A stretch of DNA of 64,000 nucleotides from Doryteuthis pealeii (Eukaryota; Mollusca; Cephalopoda; Myopsida; Loliginidae). The stretch is taken from assembly GCA_023376005.1 (NCBI GenBank), contig CM042152.1:86071856-86135855 (forward strand), given 5' to 3'. The notes below the pieces were generated by a model. That model saw nothing but the letters and a program-made list of their open reading frames with translations. It was not told the origin of the DNA and made no database searches. Both the position numbers and the translations under genes were made by a program. This document shows, piece after piece, positions 23,330 through 33,559 of the stretch. Position 1 is the first letter of the stretch; every line of letters begins with the position of its first letter.

Positions 23330-23830
23330 TGAGAGAGGAGACCTACCTCGTGCAACATGGTGTGAGTGGCGGGTGTAAAGACTTGCCGTATTCTCGAAGG
23401 AAGCGGGCTAGGCTTTGCCTGGCGTGTAGTACTGACCTAGAGTCGAACCCTCATCCTTCAGAATGTGAGAGCGCTGTAGACGAGCAGTGAAATAGGAAAT
23501 AGCAGAGTGGCCCGTATGTAGGTGGTCGCGCCGTAAAGATTGACGCATACTTGCAGTGCTGACGAGTGTCACATGTGCTGCACGGACAATTCTGAGTGAG
23601 GAGCCCGGATGTGGTGAGATTGAGGTATATCTTAAGGACCTGCCCTCCCAGACCAGGCAGAGAACAACTGCAGTAGCATTTTGTTGTCGAGACGAGCGGG
23701 ATAGAGAAATAATTTGGGATATTGTTGGTGAGTCGAGAGTGATACAGTTGGGAGTGTTTAGACTGTCGATTGGAAGAACATTGTGTCAGACTTGACTGTG
23801 ACCCCCCCCCCCTCACTGTTTAGAGTCTAT
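23330..23830. other. GC-richer block of unknown nature
   Basis: About 500 bp are distinctly richer in G and C than the surroundings, with CG dinucleotides and few homopolymers, ending in a run of ten C at 23804-23813. Overlapping frames of 121 codons (minus) and 79 codons (plus, containing AVAFCCRDERDREIIWDIVG) exist, but I recognise no domain. It may be the start or UTR of a retroelement, or a genuine exon. Compositional contrast is the only direct evidence. Confidence 0.35.
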
Positions 23831-24214
23831 ATGGGTGTTAGTGATTAGAAGTTTCACAGGGAAGGAGAAAGTACTATGAATACACTTTGGTCAGATAGTA
23901 ATTACTAATGAATCATGTTGACAAAAACAATTTTACCTTTGAGAATTCGAAACAGTGTGGATTCTCTAAATAGATAATGAGTAGTTTATAAATAGATTTT
24001 TACTTTCATTTTGTTTAGGCATAGAATTAAGATTTTCAAAGAAAGATACTGTAGGGATTTTATCTCTTGCCTGCTGAAGAGTTCTGCTATATGGAACTAG
24101 GTGCCACAAAAAGTGATTACTTTCTGTATCTGCCAAGTAGTTATGTCAATAGCCACTATTACCGCTTATGATGCCCACCCAGCCAGCACAGATTCCTTGC
24201 ACCCCAACAGCCTC

Positions 24215-24415
24215 ATGTTCTTCTTCTTCTTCTCTTCTTTCATTCTTCTTTTTCTTCCTCTTCTTTCATTCTTCTTTTTCTTCCTCTTCTTTCATTCTTC
24301 TTCTTCTTCTTTTCTTCTTCTTCTTTCATTCTTCTTCTTCTTTCATTCTTTTTCTTTCATTCTTCTTCTTCTTCTTATTATTATTATTATTCACACCTTC
24401 TTCTTCTTATTCCTG
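24215..24415 (+). repeat. (CTT/ATT)n polypyrimidine tract
   Basis: TTC triplets are interspersed with a CATTC module, ending in ATT triplets followed by CACACCTTCTTCTTC. The 135-codon Phe/Leu/Ser frame over it is a low-complexity artefact. The complementary composition recurs at 24770-25030. Confidence 0.85.
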
Positions 24416-24769
24416 GGAGTTTATATACTTTCAGAAAGTTACAGATTTACACAAAGGGGAGGTAATAATAAAACAGGGGAAGTAACTCTCAATTACTTAT
24501 TACAATAGTTTAATATTTCCTTGTGCAGAATAGATGCAAAAACAATGCATAATGAATTAACAACAATATATTCTATTTTTCTGAGCAAACTTAATAGAAT
24601 ACAAGAATAACATGAAGTGCTAAAAGAGTACATGAAGAGTCTATGTAGAGAAATGTTCTAATGTGGTTGAAAGAACTTTTAGTATCAGTTGTAGAGTCCT
24701 TAATATACATACGTATATAAGAGAAACTGGAAGCTTTGAATGAAGACTTACATGTTTAAGAAATGCTAT

Positions 24770-25030
24770 CAATAATAATAATAATAAGAAGAAGAAGAAA
24801 AAATTAGATAAGAAGAAGAAGAAGAAAAAAAAGAAGAAGGTACAAAGAAGAAGAAGAGGAAGAAGAAGAAGAAAAAAATAAGAATAAGAATAAAAAAATA
24901 AGAATAAGAATAATAAGAAAGAAGGTGTGAATAATAATAATGATAATAAGAATAATAATACTAATAAGAAGAACGTATGAATAATGGTAATAATAATAAT
25001 GAGAAAAATAAGAAAAATAAGAAGAATTGT
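24770..25030 (+). repeat. (AAG/AAT)n polypurine tract
   Basis: AAT, AAG and GAA triplets run for about 260 bp. GAAGGTGTGAATAATAATAA here is the inverse of the ATTCACACCTTC junction at about 24390-24405, so the two tracts are parts of an inverted pair. It is followed by a TA repeat. Confidence 0.8.
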
Positions 25031-25078
25031 TATATTATAGATAATCTGTGAATATATATATATATATATATATATAAG

Positions 25079-25245
25079 AAATTTGAAAAACTAAGTGTTC
25101 CAAAAATAAGATGAATTTTACAAAACATCTATCAATTCCTTCACCCCATAATTTATCCTGATGAAGGTTTAAATAAACCGAAACGTTTAAGTGTCGATAA
25201 ATAAATTCATCTTATTTTTGGAACTCTTCGTTTTTCAAATTTTTT
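25079..25245. repeat. Foldback repeat enclosing a hammerhead-like motif
   Basis: The left arm (about 25079-25117, with CCAAAAATAAGATGAATTT) pairs with the right arm (about 25203-25245, AAATTCATCTTATTTTTGG). The roughly 85-bp centre holds the hammerhead-like fold described separately. TA repeats flank both sides. Confidence 0.75.
25151..25202 (+). ncRNA. Hammerhead-like ribozyme motif
   Basis: Order seen: ATTTATC (stem I), CTGATGA, one unpaired A, GGTTT-AAAT-AAACC (stem II), GAAA, a stem III candidate from A25083+100 to T25194 with G-U pairs, C25195, then GATAAAT. The last seven bases pair completely with the first seven. The core residues CTGANGA and GAAA and the GUC cleavage triplet agree with a type I hammerhead. 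The single A between CTGATGA and stem II departs from the consensus and may impair cleavage. Stem III is short and wobble-rich. Confidence 0.5.
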
Positions 25246-25278
25246 AATATTGTCGGATTTATTTCCATATTTACTCCC

Positions 25279-25315
<37 letters not shown>

Positions 25316-25319
25316 CATG

Positions 25320-26229
25320 TGAAATAAATAATGCATGACTTGTTTGCCATTATTGTAAGCAGTAAGAAAACTGATTGTCTTAGCTATGGATACAACATAT
25401 GACAGTGTGCATTGAAGCTTCTACTGAAAGAAGGAACTACTATAGCTTCTTATTTCCTTCATTATTTGAGATGGGACAAATGTGGGAATGCTTTGTGTGT
25501 TGTAAAAAGAAGAAAAACTCTTTTAGAGAATGCATAAAATATTTCTGGTAGCAGAGTTTTACAAATTATATTCTCACCAGAATCATAACATGTTTGCAAG
25601 ATATTTTTTTCGATTCTGAGTTCTAATAAAATTGCTTCTACATTAGGCAAATTAATTTTGTAACTAAAAGAATGGGGAAAAAATCACATTTGAAATTCTA
25701 TTAGTTGTGGCCATTTCAGTCTGACCTTATTTGTATAATTTGGAGAGATTGCTGGAAGGAAAAATTATAAACTTGTTGGAAATGTAGAGTTTAATTGTGG
25801 TTCTTTTTAACAATTTCAAAAATCTAACAATAAACCAAAACAAACAAACAAACAAAAGTCCAAATCTGGTGTCTGGTAATTAAGTGGCATTGAGAAAAAA
25901 AAAAAAAATGTTTCAAGATGAACTGGTGGCCACTCTATATTTGATTACATATTTAATGATAAATCAAGTTTCCTAAAATGCATTCATTTAAATATAAAGT
26001 TGTTAAATTATCTTTTTAAAGTCCAGTATTAACTGCATGCTGAGTCATCTAATATCATTTTATGAAGATGACTAAGATTTGTTGTGGTTTTTTCAAATAT
26101 AAAGAATATGAAATGAAAAAGAAAAGATGAACTTCAAGTCTTTGCAAAACCTAGCATGAAATTACTTAAACAATTTCCTTAATTTTTGGCACTTTCTGAT
26201 TTTATATAAAGTAGAGCAGTTTTTAAAAT
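25320..26229. other. Non-coding AT-rich stretch
   Basis: I see no gene or repeat family here. A short AAAC/AAAACAAAC patch occurs near 25837-25855. Confidence 0.5.
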
Positions 26230-26545
26230 TATCATTTTAGTTGTTCACACCTGCCTTAGCTGGTGATTCACTGGTGGCTGAGTCTCCTCAGGTCTCTCGT
26301 GGATCTTAACAATGTTGTAGTTTGGATGGTCTTGATTCTTCCTCTGATTTTCAGTTCATCCAGACTCTTTCCCAGACCCTTGAGGACTGTTCCAAGGGCA
26401 CCAGTTACAATTGGTACAAACTTTACCTTCATATTCTAGAGTTTTCTCAGTTCTCTGGCAAGGTCCAAGTATTTGTCTATCTTTTTGCTTTTTTTCACTT
26501 TCACTTGGTGATTCACTGGGATGGCAAAATCTACAAGAGGGCAAA
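26230..26545 (-). pseudogene. LINE ORF2 C-terminal relic
   Basis: The minus strand from about 26540 down reads VDFAIPVNHQVKVKKSKK, then IDKYLDLARELRKL, a stop, NMKVKFVPIVTGALGTV, LKGLGKSLDELKIRGRI, KTIQTTTLLRST and RRLSHQ. This is the conserved tail beyond the reverse transcriptase in many mollusc and cnidarian LINE proteins (family recognised from memory). One internal stop and a lost downstream frame make it a pseudogene. Related shorter relics are at 49600-49755 and 3330-3520. The plus-strand frame over it is a shadow. Confidence 0.7.
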
Positions 26546-26699
26546 TTTCTTCTTGTTGATTAACACTAGGTTTCGTTCTTCTACTTCTTATTATTGCATT
26601 GTATTAAAATATTTTAACTATTTTTGTTTTACCCAATATATTCCTGGACAGATGATACAACAATTAAACTGTTCAGATAGAAAGTTTTAGACAAGTCCG

Positions 26700-27119
26700 C
26701 ACCTATCTGATTATTGGGATGCTTGTTGTAGGGATGATATTCATATTAACATTAATATATCCATGATATACTAACAATGAAAACAATAGAAGTAAAGACA
26801 AGATAAACTCATTTATACAAAAACATTTAAACTTTATATATACATAATATACCTACAATTGGTATTAAAAGAAAGAATACACAAATATGTCCCATAGTAA
26901 AATTATACACATATTGTTCCATGAACAAGGAGTATGTGGAAGGAGTACAAAATGAAAAAAGGTTTACTTGACAAGTGTGATTAATATAGCCATACAACTT
27001 TACCATTCCCTGTTAGGGTCAGAGACAACATCTCTACTAAAAATAGGCTGAAAATGGGTTTCTGTGACACCAAATGAGGTCCCTAACAGACATGCCAATT
27101 CTCTAACAGAGATAATTAT

Positions 27120-27120
<1 letters not shown>
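26700..27120. other. Non-coding AT-rich stretch
   Basis: Nothing supportable is present. A (CT)n run begins at 27121. Confidence 0.5.
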
Positions 27121-27152
<32 letters not shown>

Positions 27153-27163
27153 ATATATATATA

Positions 27164-27303
27164 TGACAAGGGGTGTCAAAAAAGTATCGAGATTGAAGCT
27201 GTATTTAACAAGATAGAAATGAACAATGAATAGAACGTTAATTTTTTCAGAATACAAGGTGTGTCAAAAAGTACAAAAAATCTTGATACTTTTTTGACAC
27301 ACC

Positions 27304-27304
<1 letters not shown>
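27164..27304. mobile_element. Mariner-type MITE
   Basis: The left end ACAAGGGGTGTCAAAAAAGT plus ATCGAGATT is mirrored at the right end, which reads AATCTTGATACTTTTTTGAC plus ACACCT. These resemble mariner terminal repeats. A third copy (ACAAGGTGTGTCAAAAAGTA) lies inside at about 27254. The flanks are TA-rich, consistent with TA targeting. The 141-bp length leaves no room for a transposase. Confidence 0.7.
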
Positions 27305-27352
<48 letters not shown>

Positions 27353-27927
27353 GTGTGTGTATATTGATAAATCTATAATTTACATCTATTATAGTCAGTA
27401 TGTATTTTTCTTTCTCAGTTCATAATGGAAATAATTTTTGAGTCAATCTGTAAATGTTACATTATTAAATACAAGACTGAGATAACCAAAAATCAAAGCA
27501 ACAAAATGATATTTTCAATATGAACGTCTTTCTGCCATATTTTTTCACCCTCCATTTCAAAGTTAAAAAAAAAAACAACAAAAGAACTCAACTAAATATC
27601 ATTTACTCATCATAAGATATGACTCATTTACTTCACTCCTGATTCTGTCAAGATGGCCACATAATTTCTTTCAATGACAGAGCAGCAAAGAAGAAATACT
27701 ATTTATTATAATCATTATCTTTCTTTGGTCATTTTTGTAGTCAATAACAACAGAATAACAGAAATTACTGCATCAAATTTGAAGAAGGTATTGAGGTAGA
27801 GGAAATTTAATGAATAAGACAAAAGTTTTGTAACTGATATTTGACTTGTCTGAAGCCAATAAGATTTTAACTCAAACCAAAAGTTTCATTTACCCAAACT
27901 GAAGTTGAAGTAAACGGAAATTAAATT

Positions 27928-28071
27928 CTTATTGTGGATTTACTGACAATGCAAATTCTTCAATTCAGGTTTTTTAAAATTTATTTTAAAGTTCTAATTG
28001 AGGAAAATAAATTAAAATACGCAGTCAATCTATTGAAATCTAAATAAAAACTTTAGTTGAGTCATGTTTAC
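27928..28071 (+). repeat. Direct repeat, copy 1
   Basis: From TTATTGTGGATTTACTGACA to GTCATGTTTA it matches 30233-30374 with few differences. No ends or target duplications are recognised, so it could be a repeat family or a local duplication. Confidence 0.75.
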
Positions 28072-28133
28072 AAAGCTAAGCATGATTTAGGTTGATAAAA
28101 TGTTTAAATTTCTTGGATGATATATTATAAGGA

Positions 28134-28432
28134 AGTGTGTGGTGTAATGGTTAAAGTCATAGGAAATGGACTCGTCACTCCGAGTTCAAATCCTGGACAT
28201 TGGTAATTGCATTTCACTTAGCGCTAATACCCTTGGGAAAGGTATGAATCCTACTCTCCCTCCAGCTATAGGCAAATAGTAGGGCAGACTGGGCTCTTTA
28301 ACCTTGGTTAGGCAACCACTCTAGGAGAAGGAAAACTCTGAATTCAAACCTATTAAACTCCACTTAAGAAACTGACCTTGTGTCGCATCCTGCTTATGTG
28401 GAGGGTTGGTAAATATATAATATATATATAAT
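28134..28432 (+). mobile_element. SINE-3 copy
   Basis: Full-length copy with GTGGTGTAATGGTTAAAGTC, GAGTTCAAATCCTGGAC, the conserved core and GGAGGGTTGG followed by a TA-rich tail. Confidence 0.85.
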
Positions 28433-28961
28433 TAATATTAAATGTCTGTCTGTATAGCTAAGGTTCAACCATTTTGTCCTGATTTCAACCAAATTTTCAG
28501 GAATTGCTAATCATGCCTGGAATGGTTATAAACTATACTAGGAGATCTGGCTCAGATCTGGATTTTAAGTGAGATATGTCTGTCAATGTGAAAGAGTATC
28601 CATCTTACAGTGCTTACCCACTCTCTTGGTAATCATTATGAGAAGCAGATGTGTGTGTGTGTGTGTGTGCATCTCTCTCTCTTCTTATATACACTATTTT
28701 CCTCTGCTGCAGCTAGGAATCAAGTCATGAAGAGGGACTTAATTTTAATGTTTTAGTAACCTAATATTTAAAAAGATTTAGACTGAAAAGTCTGAAAGAT
28801 AATAAAATTGAATATCTATAAAAAATCTTCATCAATTTCTTGGAGTTTTCAAGGGGGATTTATAAATGAAACTGAAGCAATGTTACATATACCACATTTG
28901 GTTTAAACAAGATAATAACCTAGAGTAAATAAATGATAAAAAAATAAAACATCCTTTTAAA

Positions 28962-29354
28962 TCTATTAATAATGGAGATTCGCTTCCGGTTTTTGTCTGT
29001 AACAAAAACTACGTCACTGCTTACGTCACATTACCCAAAATCGTCATAACATAGAATAAATACACTCAAAATTTGAACACGCAACCTTAGACAGTCCTCA
29101 TTGTTTTTTAAAATAAGTTTTAATAAGTACATGACTGGTATTATATATCTAAATATAGTTTGTTTTATTCTAATACATATTTAAAGTTTACATTTCAAAT
29201 TGTTTTATTTTTTAATCCTTTAATGAATTTGATGATTTTACTTACTTAGGGTACAAACTCGCTGACATTGAATTTTTAACTCCCACCCCTCAGGCAATAT
29301 GTTTCAAAAATCTATTTTTACATCGCCCAGAGTGCGTTTTTTTTTTTTGCTAGT
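28962..29354 (+). mobile_element. Possible Helitron-like element
   Basis: It starts TCTATTAATAATGGAG after an A, and ends GCTAGT after a T run, in the manner of Helitron 5' TC and 3' CTRRT ends. The hairpin expected just before the end is weak (CGC...GCG around 29326-29340). Two TACGTCAC motifs (29010-29017, 29022-29029) lie near the 5' end. No coding capacity was found. Confidence 0.35.
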
Positions 29355-29496
29355 ATAAATGATGATGCTAAACTTTAATAAAAGTGACTATGTCCTTTAT
29401 TTTTTAATAATCACCATCTTACAACCTGTATGAAATATGCATATATACTGCTGGTCTGATATAACAATGAAAGTTTGTTGACAAACTATGCTGCTT

Positions 29497-29768
29497 AGTA
29501 TTATTTGGATTATTCAGACTATTGTCCTCATCTTCATTGTTATCTGTACAACATTTTGTCCAATGTGCCCTCTGGCCTTCTTCAGGTATTTCTTTTGTGG
29601 ACCAAATAAAGGATTAGGTCCAAAGTTCCGTGATGGCTCCCAATTACGACAAGAAGGTTCCTGAGTCTGACAAGAAATACCTGAAGAAGGCTGGAGGGCA
29701 CAACGGCTGAAACTTTGTACAGATAACAATGAAGATGAGACAATAGTCTGAATAATGCAAATAATACT
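29497..29768. repeat. Foldback repeat with about 98-bp arms
   Basis: Arms 29497-29594 and 29672-29768 pair for nearly their full length, for example TTCATTGTTATCTGTACA against TGTACAGATAACAATGAA and AGACTATTGTC against GACAATAGTCT. A 77-bp centre separates them. The minus-strand 87-codon frame is read through the arms and is not a gene. A single-arm relative is at 267-345. Confidence 0.8.
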
Positions 29769-30232
29769 AATTATCAAGCCTCATCAAAAATTCAGAGAAA
29801 TGAACGATGCTGCTATAGAGAGAATTTGAATTTAAGTGGCCAACTAGATCTTCAGCAATTTTTTTCATTATTATTTCTGTGCTTGTAAAAGTTACAATAT
29901 CCAATCAATTAAATGGCAAACTAATATGAACAGTAAAATGTTGATAGATAAAAACTCATCTATATTTAAAGCATTGGGAGTGTTATGCTCTAATTGAAGA
30001 GAGAATTTTATCAAAGGGGAAAATATTTATTAAAACCCAAAATTTAGATCTCAAATGTGCCAAAAGAAGTGAAAATAGTGAATAATTTGGTTATAAGCTT
30101 ACTTTTTTAATAGCAAATTTTCTTTTTAATGTGGTTTAAATGCAAAATAAATGGACAATGTTTAGAAAGTTATTGTCAAAATTTGAATGAAAATTTTAAA
30201 ACATGCAATCAAGTAAATATGCATAAATATTT

Positions 30233-30374
30233 TTTATTGTGGATTTACTGACAATGCAAATTCTTCAATTCAGGTTTTTAAAATTATTTTAAAGTTCTAA
30301 TTGAGGAAAATAAATTTAAATAAAACTCAATCAAATCTATTGAAATCTAAATAAAAACTTTTCTTGAGTCGTGT
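30233..30374 (+). repeat. Direct repeat, copy 2
   Basis: Partner of 27928-28071, in the same orientation about 2.3 kb away. It differs by small indels and a few substitutions (GTCATG versus GTCGTG near the end). Confidence 0.75.
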
Positions 30375-30444
30375 TTATGTATTTTAGTGGATACATATAT
30401 AATATTTTGGTAGTTTTATGAGGAACTCAATGAAGCAAGCTTAA

Positions 30445-30930
30445 GGATAGAGCCCAGGTGGATGAGCAGTTCATGACATGCAATACTCCACTTTGGCCCA
30501 TCTTGGGCTAGACGGGTGGTCGGAGAGGCCTCTCCGATCAATCGGCTGGTCACGTCAAGCCCTATCACCTATATGATTGTCCCAACCCTATTGCCCTTAT
30601 GGCAAGCCCCAACCCCTTTTTTATCATATGGGTGCTAGAAGGTGGTGCTGAGGGTCTACATGTCCTGGGAATGACGTTAAACTCTATCTGATGGTGAGGT
30701 TCCAGTTTTGGAGGTTTGGGGAATGTGGAGCACCCCTTCATCACCATTGCTCCCTGGTCCACTCTGACCCGGAGTGGTAGTACCTGTTAGGGTCCCATCT
30801 ATGGGTTAAATAGAAAAATGTATTTATAAAAAAATGTATTATCCATTAAGAATTGATTTATTTCAAAACTTTTCGGCATTAAATGACCCACTGAGGTTGA
30901 TATGCCGTAAAACAAAACAACCAAACCCAG
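30445..30930 (+). mobile_element. Interspersed repeat R1, LINE-tail-like
   Basis: A GC-richer body (GGGCTAGACGGGTGGTCGGA, then TCTCCGATCAATCGGC) runs to a 3' end reading CATTAAATGACCCACTGAGG, then ATGCCGTAAAACAAAACAA. The A-rich tandem tail suggests the 3' end of a LINE or a SINE mobilised by one. A second long copy is at 59490-59945 and a short inverted piece at 31485-31580. No reading frame with a domain is present. Confidence 0.65.
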
Positions 30931-31286
30931 TCCAAACAAAAGAAATCAACCACAGAAGAAAGCCCAAAGGAAAAGGGCCAAAGTAAGAAGCAGAAAAATA
31001 AGAACTAATCATCATCCTTTCACCCTGTCTCTCTCACCAATTATATACCCGAGGGGTATATAATGCTATTTAGTTGCACCCAAATCAAGGATTTTACCAC
31101 GCTTCTGTGAAATGTCTTCTGAAAAGTGTTTGGTACACTATCAAAAGGGTTAAAACTTCAGAGCACCTTTTTAGATGATAAAATTTGTTTTAATCACATG
31201 AAAGAATCAAGTATGTTTTTGATACAAGGTGAGCTTTTTTCATTAGCTTGGTTTCTTTATATTAAGCTGATTATATATATACATAC

Positions 31287-31371
31287 TACCCAGGTTTCAC
31301 TGTAAGGATCTTCAGGGTAATTCTGAGAGACAGAATTAAGCCTGAAGATCATTTCAGTAAAACCTGGATAG
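31287..31371. repeat. Short imperfect foldback
   Basis: ACCCAGGTTTCACTGTAAGG with ATCTTCAGG at the left pairs imperfectly with CCTGAAGAT and CATTTCAGTAAAACCTGG at the right, around a loop that itself has TAATTCTG/CAGAATTA arms. Confidence 0.6.
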
Positions 31372-31484
31372 TTAATTTCTGCCACTGATTTGGTTCCCTA
31401 AACCGGCTCTACAAATATGTATTGAGCACTTTCTCTTATCCCAACAGACAAAATTGTAACATTTTTTTTCTTTTTGCTTCATTG

Positions 31485-31580
31485 ATTGGTTTGGTTTGTT
31501 TTGTTTTACCAGCCAATTGATCGGAGGGGGCCTCTCCGACCGCCCGTCTAGCCCAAGATAGGGCCAAAGTGTTTGGACTG
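31485..31580 (-). mobile_element. R1 fragment with internal deletion
   Basis: In reverse it carries GGGCTAGACGGGCGGTCGGA and CCTCCGATCAATTGGC, then jumps directly to the AAAACAAAAC tail, so most of the body is missing. Confidence 0.65.
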
Positions 31581-31724
31581 GGTGTCTGCTCATTTCTTAT
31601 TTAATAATCAATAATAAAGACTTTGCTGTTTTTTAAAAATCTTTATTACAAAACCCCAGCCCAAAAGGGTTCTCAAACCACGTGGGTGAGAGTCGGCATC
31701 TTGAGAGCAACAGACCTCTGCATC

Positions 31725-31874
31725 TGTTGAAGTTAGTCAGTATATTGTTGGTTTGGACAACACCAACCTGCTAAGCACAACTGAACAAGTGCCCAAAATA
31801 GCTGGTACTTATGCAACTCAAGAATAGTCCATTCACGTATTTGGGTAATTGGAACTTAGTATGATTATTCTACA
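31725..31874 (-). mobile_element. Internally deleted LTR-A copy
   Basis: Both ends are present (TGTTGAAGTTAGTCAG at the left, ATGATTATTCTACA at the right), but about 150 bp between TTTGGGT and AATTGGAAC are gone, removing the TATA box. Confidence 0.7.
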
Positions 31875-32039
31875 GTGTCCATTCCCTGTGACTATCAACA
31901 GCAAATGCTAACTAAAACTGATTCTTTTCACACACTACTGTTGGTGGGTTTTGGAGGGGCCAAGTAGAAGTCACCATCTACCAATCATAATAATTGACTG
32001 TAACTTTCCATTCACCTCTCTGATGTTGAATTTTCCGAA

Positions 32040-32640
32040 CTTCAAATTCTAACTACACTACTTACACAATTCATAGGCTACCCATGAATTATGTAACAAA
32101 CAGCATTACATTTTGGTATTTTAGAGTCTCAAACAAAACACTTTTGCTTGAATGCAATGAAGTTAAGGCAAGATTATTGATAAAAAAGAAAGTTGATCAA
32201 AATGCTTCCTTTGCTTGGAACAGAAGAGAGAAATTCTTTTTTTTTTCTCTCAAGGAATTCAGTTTGTAGCAATGAAAGAAGGAATGAATTTCACAGAATA
32301 ATCAAAGAAATGTCTTAATATAATTCATGTTCATTGATAACAAAAGAATATTGGGGATTTTTTTCTGAATTCATGAAACTTGATTTGAAATGAAAGAAGC
32401 AGAAGATTTTAATGTGAATGAACAGATTGACATGCATGAAAAGACGTTATTGAAATAGTCTGCTATTTTGTGAAAAGAGTGAAGCATTTTAAATGATATG
32501 GAAGAGCACTGTCATACTACAATTATCTTTATTGTTAAAATATATGGACTGAGCACATAAGTAATGCATATTTACAGTAAGCCACAGTAATTAAGTAATA
32601 GTTTGTCATCAGCCTATTAATATCCAGACAGTAATTTTAA
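32040..32640. other. Non-coding stretch
   Basis: I see no supportable feature here; it is A/T-rich with short frames only. Confidence 0.45.
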
Positions 32641-32655
32641 ATTTTGTTTAGACTT

Positions 32656-33038
32656 TGTAGAATAAATTCCAATTACCGTCAAAATGGTAAGACAAGGCAA
32701 CAAATAATCGTAAATGAATACAAATCTAATCTTGTTGCAATACTATGGCAAAATGCCAGGGTATTTATGAAGCCTCATAACATCATAGAAACCAAGCAGC
32801 CAATGCCCAAGACAGTTGGTATTTATGGAAATTAAGAATAGTCCATTCATGTATTTGGGTGATTCCGTTCCTTGAGTCCTGATTGGCTGCTTGGTTTCTA
32901 TGATGTTATGAGGCTTCATAAATACCCCGACATTTTGCAGTAGTATTGCAGCAAGATAGATTTGTATTCAGTTAAGACTACTTGTTGCCTTGTCTTACCA
33001 ATTCGACGGTAATTGGATCTTAGTATGATTATTCTACA
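32656..33038. mobile_element. Head-to-head LTR-A dimer
   Basis: A plus-orientation 5' part of LTR-A (32656-32802, starting TGTAGAATAAATTCC and running to CCAAGCAGCCAAT) is fused directly to a longer minus-orientation part (32803-33038, ending ATGATTATTCTACA). Both contain GGTATTTATG or its counterpart, and the arms can fold back along roughly 145 bp. No 5-bp target duplication is found around the pair. Confidence 0.75.
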
Positions 33039-33559
33039 ATTCAGACCTTTCTCTTTCATCTAGACATATTTTAACTATTTAACTGGATGGAGTGACATTT
33101 GGGTTTCTGCAATTACAAAACAATATTGAGATACTCCAACCAATTTTCAGTTGATATATTCCAATTTTTACCATTCTTGTCACATAAAATATCCAGAGCA
33201 AACCGATAATTTTTATCTAAGTGTGCTTGAAAATGTAGTGAGATGAACTTAACTGAGGACGCAAAGCAGGTGGACATGTATCTTGTGTGCAAAATATCCA
33301 GGAGAGGAAAACATAACTGCTCCTGGAGTCACAATTTTTAGAGAACTGGTCTCATGTTAAGAAGTGGATCTTGTGAGACAAATGTGGCATATGCAGATTT
33401 ATTAAGTGAAATAAAGAACAAAACAAAGGCATTGTAGGATTTGTTTTGACCCAGGATTGCTCAGAAAGCAACTTTTTCTTTTTGCATACACTAAGATTTT
33501 CATTACCATCAATGTGTACTGACAACAAAGATTCCCTTCACTCACTCTTGGTAAGTCCT

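Noticed and set aside
24101..24508. 135-codon plus-strand frame
   Set aside because: It is driven by CTT triplets; no domain, and the complementary tract exists nearby.
29672..29768. Hammerhead in the CTGAAGAAGG...GAAAC motif of the foldback family (also 267-345, 50092-50150)
   Set aside because: CTGAAGA and GAAA are present, but the bases flanking them cannot form stem I and the helix II region is eroded.
31287..31371. Hammerhead in CTGAAGATC...GAAACC foldback (both strands)
   Set aside because: No convincing stem II between CTGAAGA and GAAA; the complementarity is that of the foldback arms.
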